From positions 1 through 64,000 of the forward strand of contig NZ_WUQY01000020.1 in the NCBI RefSeq assembly GCF_009829085.1: a stretch of 64,000 bases of DNA, written 5' to 3'. Under the pieces are notes generated by a model that was given only the letters and a program-made list of their open reading frames with translations, was not told where the DNA came from and did not search any database. This document shows positions 19,934-29,481 of this stretch, in pieces; the stretch's first letter is position 1, and the number at the start of each line of letters is the position of its first letter. The position numbers were made by a program, and so were the translations under genes. This DNA comes from Sphingobacterium bovisgrunnientis. GTDB taxonomy: Bacteria; Bacteroidota; Bacteroidia; Sphingobacteriales; Sphingobacteriaceae.

Positions 19934-20023
19934 CTATTTTTTCTTGTGTCTATTTTTTCTTAAACGTTTTTTACGCTTGTGAGTAGCCATTTTGTGTCTT
20001 TTTCTTTTTTTTCCGCTTGGCAT
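19934..20023 (-). CDS. Tiny basic ribosomal protein, AURKAIP1/COX24 (bS22/mS38) type
   Basis: A 29-residue protein starting MPSGKKRKRHKMATHKRKK. More than half of its residues are Lys, Arg or His. It matches the small AURKAIP1/COX24-domain proteins annotated next to rng in Bacteroidota, related to mitochondrial mS38 and mycobacterial bS22, which sit in the 30S decoding region. The frame is intact from ATG 20023 to TAG at 19934-19936. It lies 42 bases after the TPR gene on the same strand and before a terminator, so it is probably in an operon with HU and TPR. The ribosomal role is inferred from the family. Confidence 0.85.
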   Translation of the reverse strand: MPSGKKRKRHKMATHKRKKRLRKNRHKKK

Positions 20024-20065
20024 AGCTTAATGTTTTTAAATAATGTTAAAAAATTCTGTTAATTA

Positions 20066-20902
20066 TTATTTACTCAATGCTTCTATCTGACGATCAATGT
20101 ATTGAGATAGGGTCGGATCAGCAGCCAGCTCTTTACTTTTGTTGAAAGCGGCTATAGCTTCTGATTTTTGACCAATTTTTTCGTAAGCTGTAGCTAAATA
20201 GAAATACGATTCAGCATCAGCTTTTATTTCTATGACAGTCTTAAAACGGTCGATCGCACGATCAAACTGTCCTGACTGCATTGAAAACAAACCTAAAGTT
20301 TTGTTAGCATCTAAGTTTTTTGGTTCAGCTTGTACCACTTCACGCAATAAAGCAATACCCGCCATTGGATTGTTTGAGCCCGTCACCAAAGAAGCCCCTA
20401 AGCCCGTTTTCGCGGACAAACTATTTGGATCGATCTCAATAGCTTTCTCATACGATTCAATAGCCAATTTGTTCAACGCTGACGCTAATGCCGTGTCTTG
20501 TTGATTGGTATATCCCGTACGAAAAGCGTCTCCAGACTTCACCCAATACTCTAATGTTGGAGTTGCTTCCGCCATTTCTTTGTAAATGAAACCTTGCGGA
20601 ATTGGTTTAGCCAAATCTTCCCACTTATTAGCTAACGACTGCAACAAAGAAACTTTCTCTTCACCATCTGCTTTTTCCACTTCTTGCTCGATAGCTGAAA
20701 TTTCTTGAGATAATGAAGCATTAATTCCTTGTTTTGCTAATTCTGAAACACTCTTCAAATTATACATTGAAGATGATTCATCTGCAGCAGCAGTAGTATT
20801 TTGCTCTTGCTTATCTACCAAACCCTTAATAGGCTGCGCCAATAACGCACCTATCATCACTACAACGATCACGACAACAACTATTTGTTTGGTATTAAGC
20901 AT
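20066..20902 (-). CDS. Membrane-anchored TPR-repeat protein
   Basis: A 278-residue protein with one N-terminal membrane helix (about 7-25, VVVVIVVVMIGALLA) and a soluble part that should face the periplasm. Low-complexity A/D/E/S sequence (36-46) leads to helical repeats. TPR units are clear from about 145 to 265: ALNKLAIESYEKAIEIDPNS, then NLDANKTLGLFSMQSGQFDRA and AESYFYLATAYEKIGQKSEA. TPRs mediate protein-protein contacts, and no partner is evident. It lies between HU and the tiny ribosomal gene, 14 bases after HU, a conserved Bacteroidota order as I recall it. The function is unknown. Confidence 0.8.
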   Translation of the reverse strand: MLNTKQIVVVVIVVVMIGALLAQPIKGLVDKQEQNTTAAADESSSMYNLKSVSELAKQGINASLSQEISAIEQEVEKADGEEKVSLLQSLANKWEDLAKPIPQGFIYKEMAEATPTLEYWVKSGDAFRTGYTNQQDTALASALNKLAIESYEKAIEIDPNSLSAKTGLGASLVTGSNNPMAGIALLREVVQAEPKNLDANKTLGLFSMQSGQFDRAIDRFKTVIEIKADAESYFYLATAYEKIGQKSEAIAAFNKSKELAADPTLSQYIDRQIEALSK

Positions 20903-20916
20903 ACAGCGAATTTAAA

Positions 20917-21210
20917 TTATTTTTTTACTTTATTACCATTTTTTACCTTTTCTACAAAAACTTTTGCAGGTTTAAAACTAGGCACGAAGTGCTCAGGGAT
21001 AATAATAGCTGTATTTTTTGAGATATTACGCGCAGTTTTTTCCGCTCTTTTTTTCACAACGAAACTTCCAAAACCTCTTACGTACACGTTTTCACCCTCA
21101 ATCATCGCATTTTTAACAACTTTGAAGAACGCCTCAACCGTTTCTTGTACATCAACCTTCTCTAGACCAGTCTTGGTAGAGATTTCTGCAATAATTTCTG
21201 CTTTAGTCAT
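20917..21210 (-). CDS. hup: HU/IHF-family DNA-binding protein
   Basis: A 97-residue nucleoid protein that bends DNA as a dimer. N-terminal helices begin MTKAEIIAEISTKTGLEK; the beta-arm region has the family signature GFGSFVVKKRAEKTARN, then the DNA-contacting PxF segment FVPSFKPAK, and a Lys-rich tail. It is the first gene of the HU-TPR-small protein cluster. In many relatives mutY lies upstream; here the next gene is an oxoamine-synthase-like enzyme instead. Confidence 0.95.
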   Translation of the reverse strand: MTKAEIIAEISTKTGLEKVDVQETVEAFFKVVKNAMIEGENVYVRGFGSFVVKKRAEKTARNISKNTAIIIPEHFVPSFKPAKVFVEKVKNGNKVKK

Positions 21211-21411
21211 ATCTATATTCTGTAATAATTTATTTCTCCACTACCCCCATTTGGGGTTGCAAAATTATCGTTTTTATATGATGATTAAAAATATTTTAGC
21301 TTATTTATCTAACATATTTTTTTCATAATCAAACGATTAAGCATATAACTTATCCCTACCTTATCGAAAATAGTCCGCAAATCTACAATTATTTAGTTGA
21401 TTTTCAAACTA

Positions 21412-22476
21412 TTATTGCACATATGAATGTAAAACCTCCGATAACTTAAGGATGTCAGCTCGGGAATGCAAAGCAGATATAACTATACGATTTAACAAGG
21501 GACTAGCCGGCAATGGATATGGAAAGCTAGATATGAGTATATTATTTTTGTACAGATAGCGGTATAAATTAGAGTCAGTTGATGTAAAAACTGGAAAACC
21601 TTGCACACTACTAAGCATCAGCTTTGTATTTTGAAGCGACTCGAAATATCTAATATTCTCCTGCAAACGCCCATATGCCTCTTCATAAATAACTTGACTT
21701 TTTGTCAATGCATATATACTAGCAGGCGAACTTGGTGAGGCTCCCATAAATATTGGTGATTTTTTAACACTAGAAATGATTTCTTTAGAACCAAGCACAA
21801 GACCAGCGTCTGTACCCAATCCTTTTGCAAGTGAAGCAACTGCAACAATTTGAATATTACCACGACCTGAAAGAGCACTAACGTTTGCTGCAATATCATT
21901 TTTAGTTACGACAGCTAATCCATGCGAATCATCTAGTATTAAAATAATATTCTTCGAGGAATCAATTAAAGAGAGGTATGTAAAATCATACAATTCGGGT
22001 CTAAGATTATCAATAGCATTTGCAATGATTACAAAGTCTGTGTCTGCTGAACTGTTGATCTCGTCCACAACTTTGACTAGCCATTCTTGGAAATCTTCGG
22101 CTAAAGTTGATGGTTTATCCGCAATCCACAAAGCAGGATGTGAATCTGGAGCATAATAAACTTTGCCACGGGTGGTGAGACTTTTGACTGTAGCCTGCGC
22201 AGCTAAATAGCCGCTAGAAAACAAAGCTGCATCTTCATATCCAAATCTAGAGGATAAATGCTTCTCTGCCTCATCATATATTCCCAGCTGCACATTATTG
22301 GATCGAGAAGTACCGTTGTTTAAACCATACTTCTTAATCCCTTCAAAAACCAAATTTTGGTAATCTTCATTTACTAATAGCCCAAGATAAGCTGTTCCGC
22401 CAAAAAATAAATATTCCTGTTGATCAATATTAATCGTACGATTTGTTGGTTGATGCAGATTTCTAAATGAAGTCAT
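21412..22476 (-). CDS. Divergent PLP-dependent alpha-oxoamine synthase-like enzyme
   Basis: A 354-residue fold-type I PLP protein of the BioF/KBL family, about 30-40 residues shorter than typical BioF. Recognisable points are the N-terminal FGGTAYLGL (SNxYLG equivalent), ALFSSGYLAA, a cofactor motif LDDSHGLAV (182-186 DDSHG in place of DDAHG) and the probable Schiff-base Lys218 in VASLAKGLGTDAG, which replaces the usual TFSKA. Both cofactor-binding positions are kept, so it is likely active, but the substrate is unknown. It stands alone, followed on the minus strand by the HU cluster about 200 bases away. No other biotin genes are nearby. Confidence 0.7.
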   Translation of the reverse strand: MTSFRNLHQPTNRTINIDQQEYLFFGGTAYLGLLVNEDYQNLVFEGIKKYGLNNGTSRSNNVQLGIYDEAEKHLSSRFGYEDAALFSSGYLAAQATVKSLTTRGKVYYAPDSHPALWIADKPSTLAEDFQEWLVKVVDEINSSADTDFVIIANAIDNLRPELYDFTYLSLIDSSKNIILILDDSHGLAVVTKNDIAANVSALSGRGNIQIVAVASLAKGLGTDAGLVLGSKEIISSVKKSPIFMGASPSSPASIYALTKSQVIYEEAYGRLQENIRYFESLQNTKLMLSSVQGFPVFTSTDSNLYRYLYKNNILISSFPYPLPASPLLNRIVISALHSRADILKLSEVLHSYVQ

Positions 22477-22524
22477 TTATGGTTTGTATTAATTCACAAA
22501 TGTAATCATTCAGCAAGGTTAAGA

Positions 22525-22983
22525 CTAATGCAAATGATAATTGAATGGGATGTTAATTCCCACGGAAAAATTAAAACCTTTTATAGGCGGAAGATTGCTT
22601 TTTTGCTTCAATTCAAATCCGTAACCCGCAGCAAATTCCACGATATTAAAAATTCCAAACCCCAATTTCGGTGTAAGCGTATATGGCGTTACTTCTGCTT
22701 TTATTAATGGCCAAACACCCTTAGCGCTCAAATAGTATGTCACACCTAGCTCTGGGATGAAATGAGCCTTTTTATCAGCAAAAGTCATATTTGCACCCGC
22801 ATCAAATCTCAAATAATTCGCGTACCCCAGATCAGTCAACCCCCATAAAGACGCTTTGACAAAGTGCTTGTCTTGGTACTGGTATCCAATTGACGGCCCA
22901 ATAATCCATTTTGACTTATTCACTTCCTGCGCTTTAGCGAAAATTGATAGCATCGCAAATAATAAAACTGTGAATATTCTCAT
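22525..22983 (-). CDS. Small secreted/outer-membrane hypothetical protein
   Basis: A 152-residue protein with a signal peptide (1-18, ending IFAKAQ). The rest is predicted beta-rich, with alternating aromatic and small residues (IIGPSIGYQYQD, YLRFDAGANMTF, LGVTYYLSAKG, VEFAAGYGFELKQ) and ends near FSVGINIPFNYHLH, which is consistent with a small outer-membrane beta-barrel. I do not recognise the family. It lies 48 bases upstream of the oxoamine-synthase-like gene on the same strand, so the two may be co-transcribed, with no evidence of joint function. Confidence 0.6.
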   Translation of the reverse strand: MRIFTVLLFAMLSIFAKAQEVNKSKWIIGPSIGYQYQDKHFVKASLWGLTDLGYANYLRFDAGANMTFADKKAHFIPELGVTYYLSAKGVWPLIKAEVTPYTLTPKLGFGIFNIVEFAAGYGFELKQKSNLPPIKGFNFSVGINIPFNYHLH

Positions 22984-23186
22984 AGAGCAATGTAGTTTAT
23001 TTTATTTAAATATACGAAAGAGTTTTACACTACATAAAATCAAAAACCCCACATCAGCACACTAGAAAACAGCTCGTTGTAGGGTTCCGTTGATTTTAAC
23101 AAATAATTTTAAGAACACTACCACTCAATAGAATTAAACTTTACTATAACAACAATAGTTTAACGAAAAAACTTATAATAAAAGTT

Positions 23187-23249
23187 CGATTGTTAAAATT
23201 TGTTAAAATAGAACAATCGTTTGCGTATTGTTATTCCAAAATTACTTTG
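23187..23249 (+). promoter_or_regulatory. Promoter region of SusC/SusD pair 2 with inverted repeat
   Basis: TTTG (23220-23223) and TACTTTG (23243-23249) are spaced 19 bases apart, close to the Bacteroidota -33/-7 pattern (one base short in the -7 box). A perfect inverted repeat CGATTGTT/AACAATCG (23187-23194/23212-23219) ends against the -33 element, a plausible activator or repressor site. Confidence 0.4.
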
Positions 23250-23308
23250 TAATTTACTATTATGTAATTAAAAACCAATGTAATTACAGTTAAATTATAC
23301 TCTATTTT

Positions 23309-26300
23309 ATGAAAAAACTTAAACCATTAAAGTACCCTTGGGCAAATATGGGTAAAATTTCGCCTATGTGGGGTAGAGGCACAATCGTTGCTTTGCTAAT
23401 TTGCCAGCTACCACCTAGCAATTCTTACTCATTTGAGTATTCATTAAAAATGGAAAACCACTTCCTGTTTCAACAGAAAAAGTTATACACAGGAACAGTT
23501 AAGGATGTTGATGGCAACATTTTACAAGGTGTGAGTATCTCGCTAAAAGACCAAAAAAACGCTCTAACATCAACCGATATTAATGGGCGTTTTGTTGTCG
23601 AAATTCCAACAAACTCGACTTTAGTTTTCAGACTCGTAGGCTATGTACCACAAGAACTTCAAGTAGGAGCAGATCAAAATGATATTTCGGTTACACTTAT
23701 TGAAGACACCGAAGGGATAGACGAGGTAGTTGTTGTAGGTTTTGGAACACAAAAAAAGGCGAGTAATGTAGGCTCGCAATCAACCATTAAGAGGGCTGAG
23801 TTAAAAGTACCTGTGGCAAACTTATCCACAGCGATTGCAGGCCGTCTCGCGGGTGTAGTAGCTACTCAGCGTAGTGGCGGTCCAGGTAGTGGTGGTGCCA
23901 ATTTATTTGTACGTGGTGTTGCAACATTTGCAAGTTCTCCACAGTCACCCTTATTAATTGTGGACGGTGTACCAGATCGTGATATAAATAATATTGACCC
24001 AGAAGATATCGAAAGCTTTACTATACTTAAAGATGCAACAGCAACAGCAGTATACGGTACTAGAGGTGCAAATGGTGTCATAATTATCAACACGCGCAAA
24101 GGTAAAGCGGGTAAACCTAGCATATCTGCAGAAGTACAGCAAGGCATTACGGGATTTACATATTTACCGGAATTTGTGGATGGCCCAACATTTATGGAAC
24201 TTTTTAATGAAGGTTTGACAATGCGTGGTAAGAATGCATTTTATGATCCTGATAGAATTGAAAAGCATAGATCAGGTGAAGATCCAGATTTGTACCCAAA
24301 TGTGGATTGGTACAAAGAATTATTTACTAATAACGCTACAAATAATAGAGCTAATGTGAATATAACAGGAGGTGCAGATGTTGCCAATTATTACCTTTCA
24401 CTTGGTTATTACAATGAGACTGGACAATTCAATACAACTGATATAGAGACATACAACTCTGCGCTTAAAGAAAATCGCTTTAATTTCACGAGTAATTTAA
24501 CTGTCAATGTCACCTCTAAGACCAAAATCGATTTTGGATTAAATGGCTACTTGAAAAATTTTAATGAGCCTGCGCGCGGAAGAGACAATATATTTGCCCT
24601 AGCAACACAGGCTTCACCACATATCGTTCCAGTACAATATTCTGACGGATCATGGTCATTTGTAAGAGGTGCAACAGAAAATCCATATAAAGCGCTTACC
24701 CAATCTGGTATTAACAACAGATATGATAATGTGGTACGTTCGAATCTAAGATTGACGCAAAATCTTGATATGGTTACACAGGGTTTAAGTACCAGTGGAT
24801 TATTTGCATTTGATGTATTTGGCCAGACCACGTTATCAAGAAGTAGAAATTTACCTTCTTATTTTGCTGAAGGGCGAGATACCGAGGGTAATTTAATTTT
24901 AACCAATACAGATACTGGCTCACCAGATTTGAGTTTCGGCCTACAAAGATCTTCTACAAGAAGATTATACACAGAAGCTTCATTAAATTACGGTCGTGAA
25001 TTTGGTGTGCATGATGTTGGTGGTCTACTACTTTTTAATCAATCAGACTTTTCTGACGCACGTCCTGAAGTTGACACCTATCAAGAAGCTATTCCTTATA
25101 GGAATCGTAATTTAGTGGGTAGAGCTACCTATGCTTATGATAGAAAGTATTTATTTGAAAGCAACTTTTCTTATTCAGGCTCTGACAACTTTACTCCTAA
25201 TAACCGATTTGGATTATTTTCATCCATTGGTTTAGGTTGGGTTGTTTCAAACGAAGCCTTCTTCGAATCTGCGAAAGACTACATCCAACATTTAAAACTT
25301 AGATATTCTTACGGTAGCTCAGGTAACTCGAATACTAATGATAGATTTTTATTCTTAACGAGATATACGCAGTCTGGTGGTGGATATAATTTTGGTTTAC
25401 CTGGATCACAAAGAGGCTATACGGGTTATGCTGAATCCTTATTACGAGGAGATGTGACGTGGGAAACATCTTACAGACATAATGTCGGTATAGAGTTCAA
25501 TTTGTTTAACAATAATCTACAAGTCATCGCAGAATTATTTAAAGAAGATCGTAATGGAATTTTGATGCGCGGCTTAGATATACCATACGTTTCGGGTTAC
25601 AATTCAGGTAACGTACCGTATAAAAATATTGGTGAGACTGCAAACAAAGGTATTGACTTGACGCTCGAGTATAATAAGCAAATGACCAATGGATTTTTCA
25701 TGGCAAGAAGTACAATGAATTACAACTCCAACCGTGTAGTTAAAGATAATTTGCCGCCGTGGGCATTCCCATATTTAGATCGTGAAGGACATCGTATTTC
25801 ACAACGATTTGGATATATCGATCAAGGATTATTTAAAAGCGATGAAGAAATAGCTAATTCAGCGACACAAGCTGGAGATGTACGCGTAGGTGATATTCGT
25901 TATAAAGATTTAAATGGTGATGGAATCATTAACTCAAATGATCAAACAGCGATTGGATACGGTGCTACACCATTACTTACTTACGGTATTACTTTAGGCG
26001 GTGGTTACAAAGGATTTGACATCAGTCTATTCTTCCAAGGTGCTGGTATGGTTGACTTGAATTATTCAAGTGGATTTTCTGTTACACCATTCTCTCAAGG
26101 AGCGACATATGGTAATATGTATTCTACGCTATTAGACCGTTGGGATCCTAACAATCCGGATCATAAAACACTTTATCCACGTCTTTCAACGAACGAAACC
26201 GTAACAACAAACTACTACACAAGCACTTGGTGGATTAATAGAGCCGACTATTTAAGACTTAAACAAGCTGAATTTGGTTACAATTTTGAGAATAAATCTT

Positions 26301-26467
26301 GGCTTTCTCGCATAGGAGTTGCTAAGATGCGTCTTTACACGAATGGAACTAACTTATTTACAATTTCGAATTGGGATTTTTGGGACCCAGAAATGGGAGA
26401 CGGAAGAGGTACAGCTTATCCTATTACACGAGTATACAATGTAGGTTTAAGACTAAATTTTAAATAA
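23309..26467 (+). CDS. SusC-like TonB-dependent outer membrane receptor (pair 2)
   Basis: A 1052-residue TonB-dependent importer. A hydrophobic export segment near residues 25-42 precedes a carboxypeptidase-D-like domain (about 60-135, YTGTVKDVDGNILQG), the VVVGFGTQKKASN junction, and a plug with ILKDATATAVYGTRGANGVI. Barrel strands run to the terminal VGLRLNFK. It heads a three-gene operon with SusD (8 bases downstream) and a DUF1735-like lipoprotein. The operon is convergent with the LacI gene of the hexuronate locus, so a pectin-related substrate is possible but unproven. Confidence 0.95.
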   Translation: MKKLKPLKYPWANMGKISPMWGRGTIVALLICQLPPSNSYSFEYSLKMENHFLFQQKKLYTGTVKDVDGNILQGVSISLKDQKNALTSTDINGRFVVEIPTNSTLVFRLVGYVPQELQVGADQNDISVTLIEDTEGIDEVVVVGFGTQKKASNVGSQSTIKRAELKVPVANLSTAIAGRLAGVVATQRSGGPGSGGANLFVRGVATFASSPQSPLLIVDGVPDRDINNIDPEDIESFTILKDATATAVYGTRGANGVIIINTRKGKAGKPSISAEVQQGITGFTYLPEFVDGPTFMELFNEGLTMRGKNAFYDPDRIEKHRSGEDPDLYPNVDWYKELFTNNATNNRANVNITGGADVANYYLSLGYYNETGQFNTTDIETYNSALKENRFNFTSNLTVNVTSKTKIDFGLNGYLKNFNEPARGRDNIFALATQASPHIVPVQYSDGSWSFVRGATENPYKALTQSGINNRYDNVVRSNLRLTQNLDMVTQGLSTSGLFAFDVFGQTTLSRSRNLPSYFAEGRDTEGNLILTNTDTGSPDLSFGLQRSSTRRLYTEASLNYGREFGVHDVGGLLLFNQSDFSDARPEVDTYQEAIPYRNRNLVGRATYAYDRKYLFESNFSYSGSDNFTPNNRFGLFSSIGLGWVVSNEAFFESAKDYIQHLKLRYSYGSSGNSNTNDRFLFLTRYTQSGGGYNFGLPGSQRGYTGYAESLLRGDVTWETSYRHNVGIEFNLFNNNLQVIAELFKEDRNGILMRGLDIPYVSGYNSGNVPYKNIGETANKGIDLTLEYNKQMTNGFFMARSTMNYNSNRVVKDNLPPWAFPYLDREGHRISQRFGYIDQGLFKSDEEIANSATQAGDVRVGDIRYKDLNGDGIINSNDQTAIGYGATPLLTYGITLGGGYKGFDISLFFQGAGMVDLNYSSGFSVTPFSQGATYGNMYSTLLDRWDPNNPDHKTLYPRLSTNETVTTNYYTSTWWINRADYLRLKQAEFGYNFENKSWLSRIGVAKMRLYTNGTNLFTISNWDFWDPEMGDGRGTAYPITRVYNVGLRLNFK

Positions 26468-26475
26468 GAAATATT

Positions 26476-28308
26476 ATGAAATTTAAATATAAGAAATTAA
26501 AAATAGCATTGTTATTAGGTATAGCAACGCTAACAATAAACAACAGTTGCAACGATAAATTCTTTGATGCACAGCCGGATAACTTATTGAATATTGAAAC
26601 AATCTTTTCTAACCGCGTACAGACTGAGAATTATTGGGGAGGATTATATTCACCTATTCCTGATATTTGGGATCAACCTTACACATTCTATTTTTCAGCC
26701 ATTACAGACGAATTAGACATATCCAATTGGCAAGAATTTGCACAGAATTCGGGCGCGCTTTCTGCCGATAATGTCAATACATCCTATGTAAACTATTACA
26801 ATAAAATCAGACAATGTCAGATTTTCATCGATAACGTGGATAAATGTGAGGAATTGCTATTGGCAGAAAATGGCGCTACGCTTGTCAAACAGTACAAAGC
26901 AGAAGCGAGATTCCTAAGAGCTTATTATTATTGGTTAGTAATGAAAATGCATGGCCCAATAGTCATTTTACCAATGAATGTTGATGAGGCTGCAGCTGAT
27001 AATTATCAAATCCCTAGAAGTTCTTGGGATGAAAGTGTAGCATTTGTATTGGGCTTAATAGATGAAGCAATGGTTGACTTACCTGTAGAACACTACCAAG
27101 CCAATACGACTACGCCTGACGGAACACAGTTAGGTCGAATAAACAGAATGGTGGCTGAAGCAGTTAAATCGGAGATAACACTTTTCCATGCTAGTCCGCT
27201 ATACAATGGAAATACTGATTTATCAAATTGGAAAAACCTTGATGGCAAACAATTAATCAATCCGACCTATGAGGCTGGCCGCTGGAAAGCTGCAGCTACA
27301 CAAGCAAAAGCTGCTATAGATCTTGCTGTTGCAAATGGAAAAGATTTATTTGTAAAAAATGGAGAAAATGCTTTTGAAACAGGGTTTCTTTCTACTAGAG
27401 ATGTATTTTGGGATGGCTATCAAAAAGAAGGTATATGGATTAGACCTAATACACAACGAGAACAGTGGGAACGACACGCTGCACCAAGAGCTGTAGTAGG
27501 TACGCCATATAATGGATTGGCTGCCGTACAGGAATTAGTTGATGATTTTCGCATGTCTGATGGCCAAGCGATCAATCAAAGTGGTAGTTACAATGAAAAT
27601 ACATATGTAAATACAACAACTAAATATTATGTATCAGGAACTAATACCATGTATACAGGTCGTGAGCCAAGATTTTATTCTTACATCACATTTAATGGAT
27701 CAATCATACCTGGTGTTGCCAAATCTGGAATGACGCGTGTTGAATATTATTCGACAGGAAATTCTGGTAAAAATGGTGCACCTCGTGACTGGCCAAAAAC
27801 AGGATACACAGCAAGGAAGAATTTACATCCTAATTATGGGTTCAACCCATCGACAGTGACAAATAGGGTCGCGATGCTTATACGTTTGTCAGAACTATAT
27901 CTTAATTATGCAGAAGCATTAAATGAAGCTGAACCAAATAACCCAGATGTATTAATCTATCTGAATAAAGTCCGCACAAGAGCAGGAATTCCTGCCCTAG
28001 CATCAGGTCTATCTCAAGCACAAGTGCGTGAAAGTATTCGTTTAGAAAGAAGACTGGAATTATGTTTTGAAGGAAAACGTTACTTCGACGTGAGGAGATG
28101 GAAAGTTGCCGATAAAGAAGGGTACTATCAAGGGGGTGCAATTACGGGCATGGATACCTCAAAAGGAACTTCATTAAGTGATCCAGCATTTCACACTAGA
28201 GTCGTAGCAGTTGTAAGAGCAGAATGGAATGACAAAAACTATTTCATGCCTTGGCATCAAATGGAGATTGACCGTAATAAAGCTCTAGTACAAATCCCAG
28301 GTTATTAA
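26476..28308 (+). CDS. SusD/RagB-like glycan-binding lipoprotein (pair 2)
   Basis: A 610-residue surface lipoprotein paired with the preceding SusC. The export signal ends in NNSC (lipobox, Cys at about 25). Helical TPR-like segments include VKQYKAEARFLRAYYYWLVMKM, and the conserved C-terminal part reads RESIRLERRLELCFEGKRYFDVRRW, then PWHQMEIDRNKALVQIPGY. It is the middle gene of a three-gene operon. Confidence 0.95.
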   Translation: MKFKYKKLKIALLLGIATLTINNSCNDKFFDAQPDNLLNIETIFSNRVQTENYWGGLYSPIPDIWDQPYTFYFSAITDELDISNWQEFAQNSGALSADNVNTSYVNYYNKIRQCQIFIDNVDKCEELLLAENGATLVKQYKAEARFLRAYYYWLVMKMHGPIVILPMNVDEAAADNYQIPRSSWDESVAFVLGLIDEAMVDLPVEHYQANTTTPDGTQLGRINRMVAEAVKSEITLFHASPLYNGNTDLSNWKNLDGKQLINPTYEAGRWKAAATQAKAAIDLAVANGKDLFVKNGENAFETGFLSTRDVFWDGYQKEGIWIRPNTQREQWERHAAPRAVVGTPYNGLAAVQELVDDFRMSDGQAINQSGSYNENTYVNTTTKYYVSGTNTMYTGREPRFYSYITFNGSIIPGVAKSGMTRVEYYSTGNSGKNGAPRDWPKTGYTARKNLHPNYGFNPSTVTNRVAMLIRLSELYLNYAEALNEAEPNNPDVLIYLNKVRTRAGIPALASGLSQAQVRESIRLERRLELCFEGKRYFDVRRWKVADKEGYYQGGAITGMDTSKGTSLSDPAFHTRVVAVVRAEWNDKNYFMPWHQMEIDRNKALVQIPGY

Positions 28309-28320
28309 TCTTTGTAAATT

Positions 28321-29280
28321 ATGAAAAAAATCAATAAATCATTATTTGTATTAGGATTAGGTATTGCTACATTATTTGGATGCAAGGAAGATGTACCTAC
28401 CTATGAGCAGTTGAATGATACGCGCGATCAAGCTTGGCTAAGTGTTCAAAAAGCAGCCAATGGACAACAGGACTTAGTTTTATTTCCGCAAATACAGGAA
28501 CGTAAAGACGTATTTAGAGTGAATTATGGTGGTGTAGGATATCCATCTGAAGACCTAAGTATTACATTCGTTCAAGATCAAAAAGCTTTGGATAGCGTAA
28601 ATAGAATACGTCAAGTTGGAGGGCTAGAACCCTACCTTCCTTTTCCCGCAGGATCGTATAGTTTAGATAAAAGTAGTGTGAATATACAAGCAGGAACAAC
28701 AGGATCTGATTTTATCACGTTGACATACAAACCCGAACAATTCGATTTGACTAAAGAATACATGTTGGCATTAACGGCAACGAACAGCCAAGGGTATACT
28801 TTTAGACCAGGAAGTAGTACGATATTATATTATGCCGCTGTAGTTGAGAAACCACATGCTAAATCTAAATGGACAGCAAAAGTATCTACAATTCACACAG
28901 GAGAGTCAATCGGTACGCCAGGCGCTATCATTGATGGCAATATTACTACATTTTGGCATACGCCTTATGGAGCAGGATCTCCAAATTACCCACATTGGGC
29001 GGAGATTGACTTCGGAGAAGAACTCTATGCTACTAAAATAGGCATTACCAAGAGACAAGCGAATTCCACTGGATTCAAAACTTTTGATATTTTAGGTAGT
29101 CAAGATGGTACGACTTGGATCACTTTAGCATCTAATCAAGTCATGGAACAGTTTAATGACGATATGCAAGTCTTCGAAATTGCGCCACAGTATTTGAAAA
29201 AAATCAAGCTAGATCTAAAAAACTCCTTTGGAGGTCAAAATTACACCCACTTAGCAGAAGTTGAGGTAATTGGATATTAA
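28321..29280 (+). CDS. Surface lipoprotein with DUF1735-like and F5/8C (discoidin) domains
   Basis: A 319-residue lipoprotein (signal MKKINKSLFVLGLG..., Cys at 21 in TLFGC). An N-terminal beta-sandwich of about residues 30-175 resembles the DUF1735 (BT_3987-like) domain found in SusE-position proteins. The C-terminal part (180-319) is a discoidin-type carbohydrate-binding domain, with IIDGNITTFWHTPY and HWAEIDFGEEL as its hallmarks. It lies 12 bases after SusD. In such loci, third-position lipoproteins act as surface glycan-binding proteins that help SusC/SusD capture substrate. No catalytic motif is seen. Confidence 0.85.
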   Translation: MKKINKSLFVLGLGIATLFGCKEDVPTYEQLNDTRDQAWLSVQKAANGQQDLVLFPQIQERKDVFRVNYGGVGYPSEDLSITFVQDQKALDSVNRIRQVGGLEPYLPFPAGSYSLDKSSVNIQAGTTGSDFITLTYKPEQFDLTKEYMLALTATNSQGYTFRPGSSTILYYAAVVEKPHAKSKWTAKVSTIHTGESIGTPGAIIDGNITTFWHTPYGAGSPNYPHWAEIDFGEELYATKIGITKRQANSTGFKTFDILGSQDGTTWITLASNQVMEQFNDDMQVFEIAPQYLKKIKLDLKNSFGGQNYTHLAEVEVIGY

Positions 29281-29390
29281 ACGTTGATATTATCGGAAAG
29301 ATTAATTCTTCAATATTGACACTTTTAATAAAGAACTACTAACATCGAATTGATAATAATAATTTTTTCCAAACCAATTAATTAACAAAA

Positions 29391-29424
29391 AATGCCAGAT
29401 ACAACATTTTGTTTATCTGGCATT
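29391..29424. terminator. Bidirectional terminator between pair-2 operon and LacI gene
   Basis: A perfect 11-bp stem AATGCCAGATA/TATCTGGCATT with a 12-base loop, preceded by an A run, between convergent genes. Confidence 0.75.
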
Positions 29425-29481
29425 AATTCCCATTATTTAAGTTCTTTAAAAACGTATAGACTTGAGCAACTATAATGCCAA

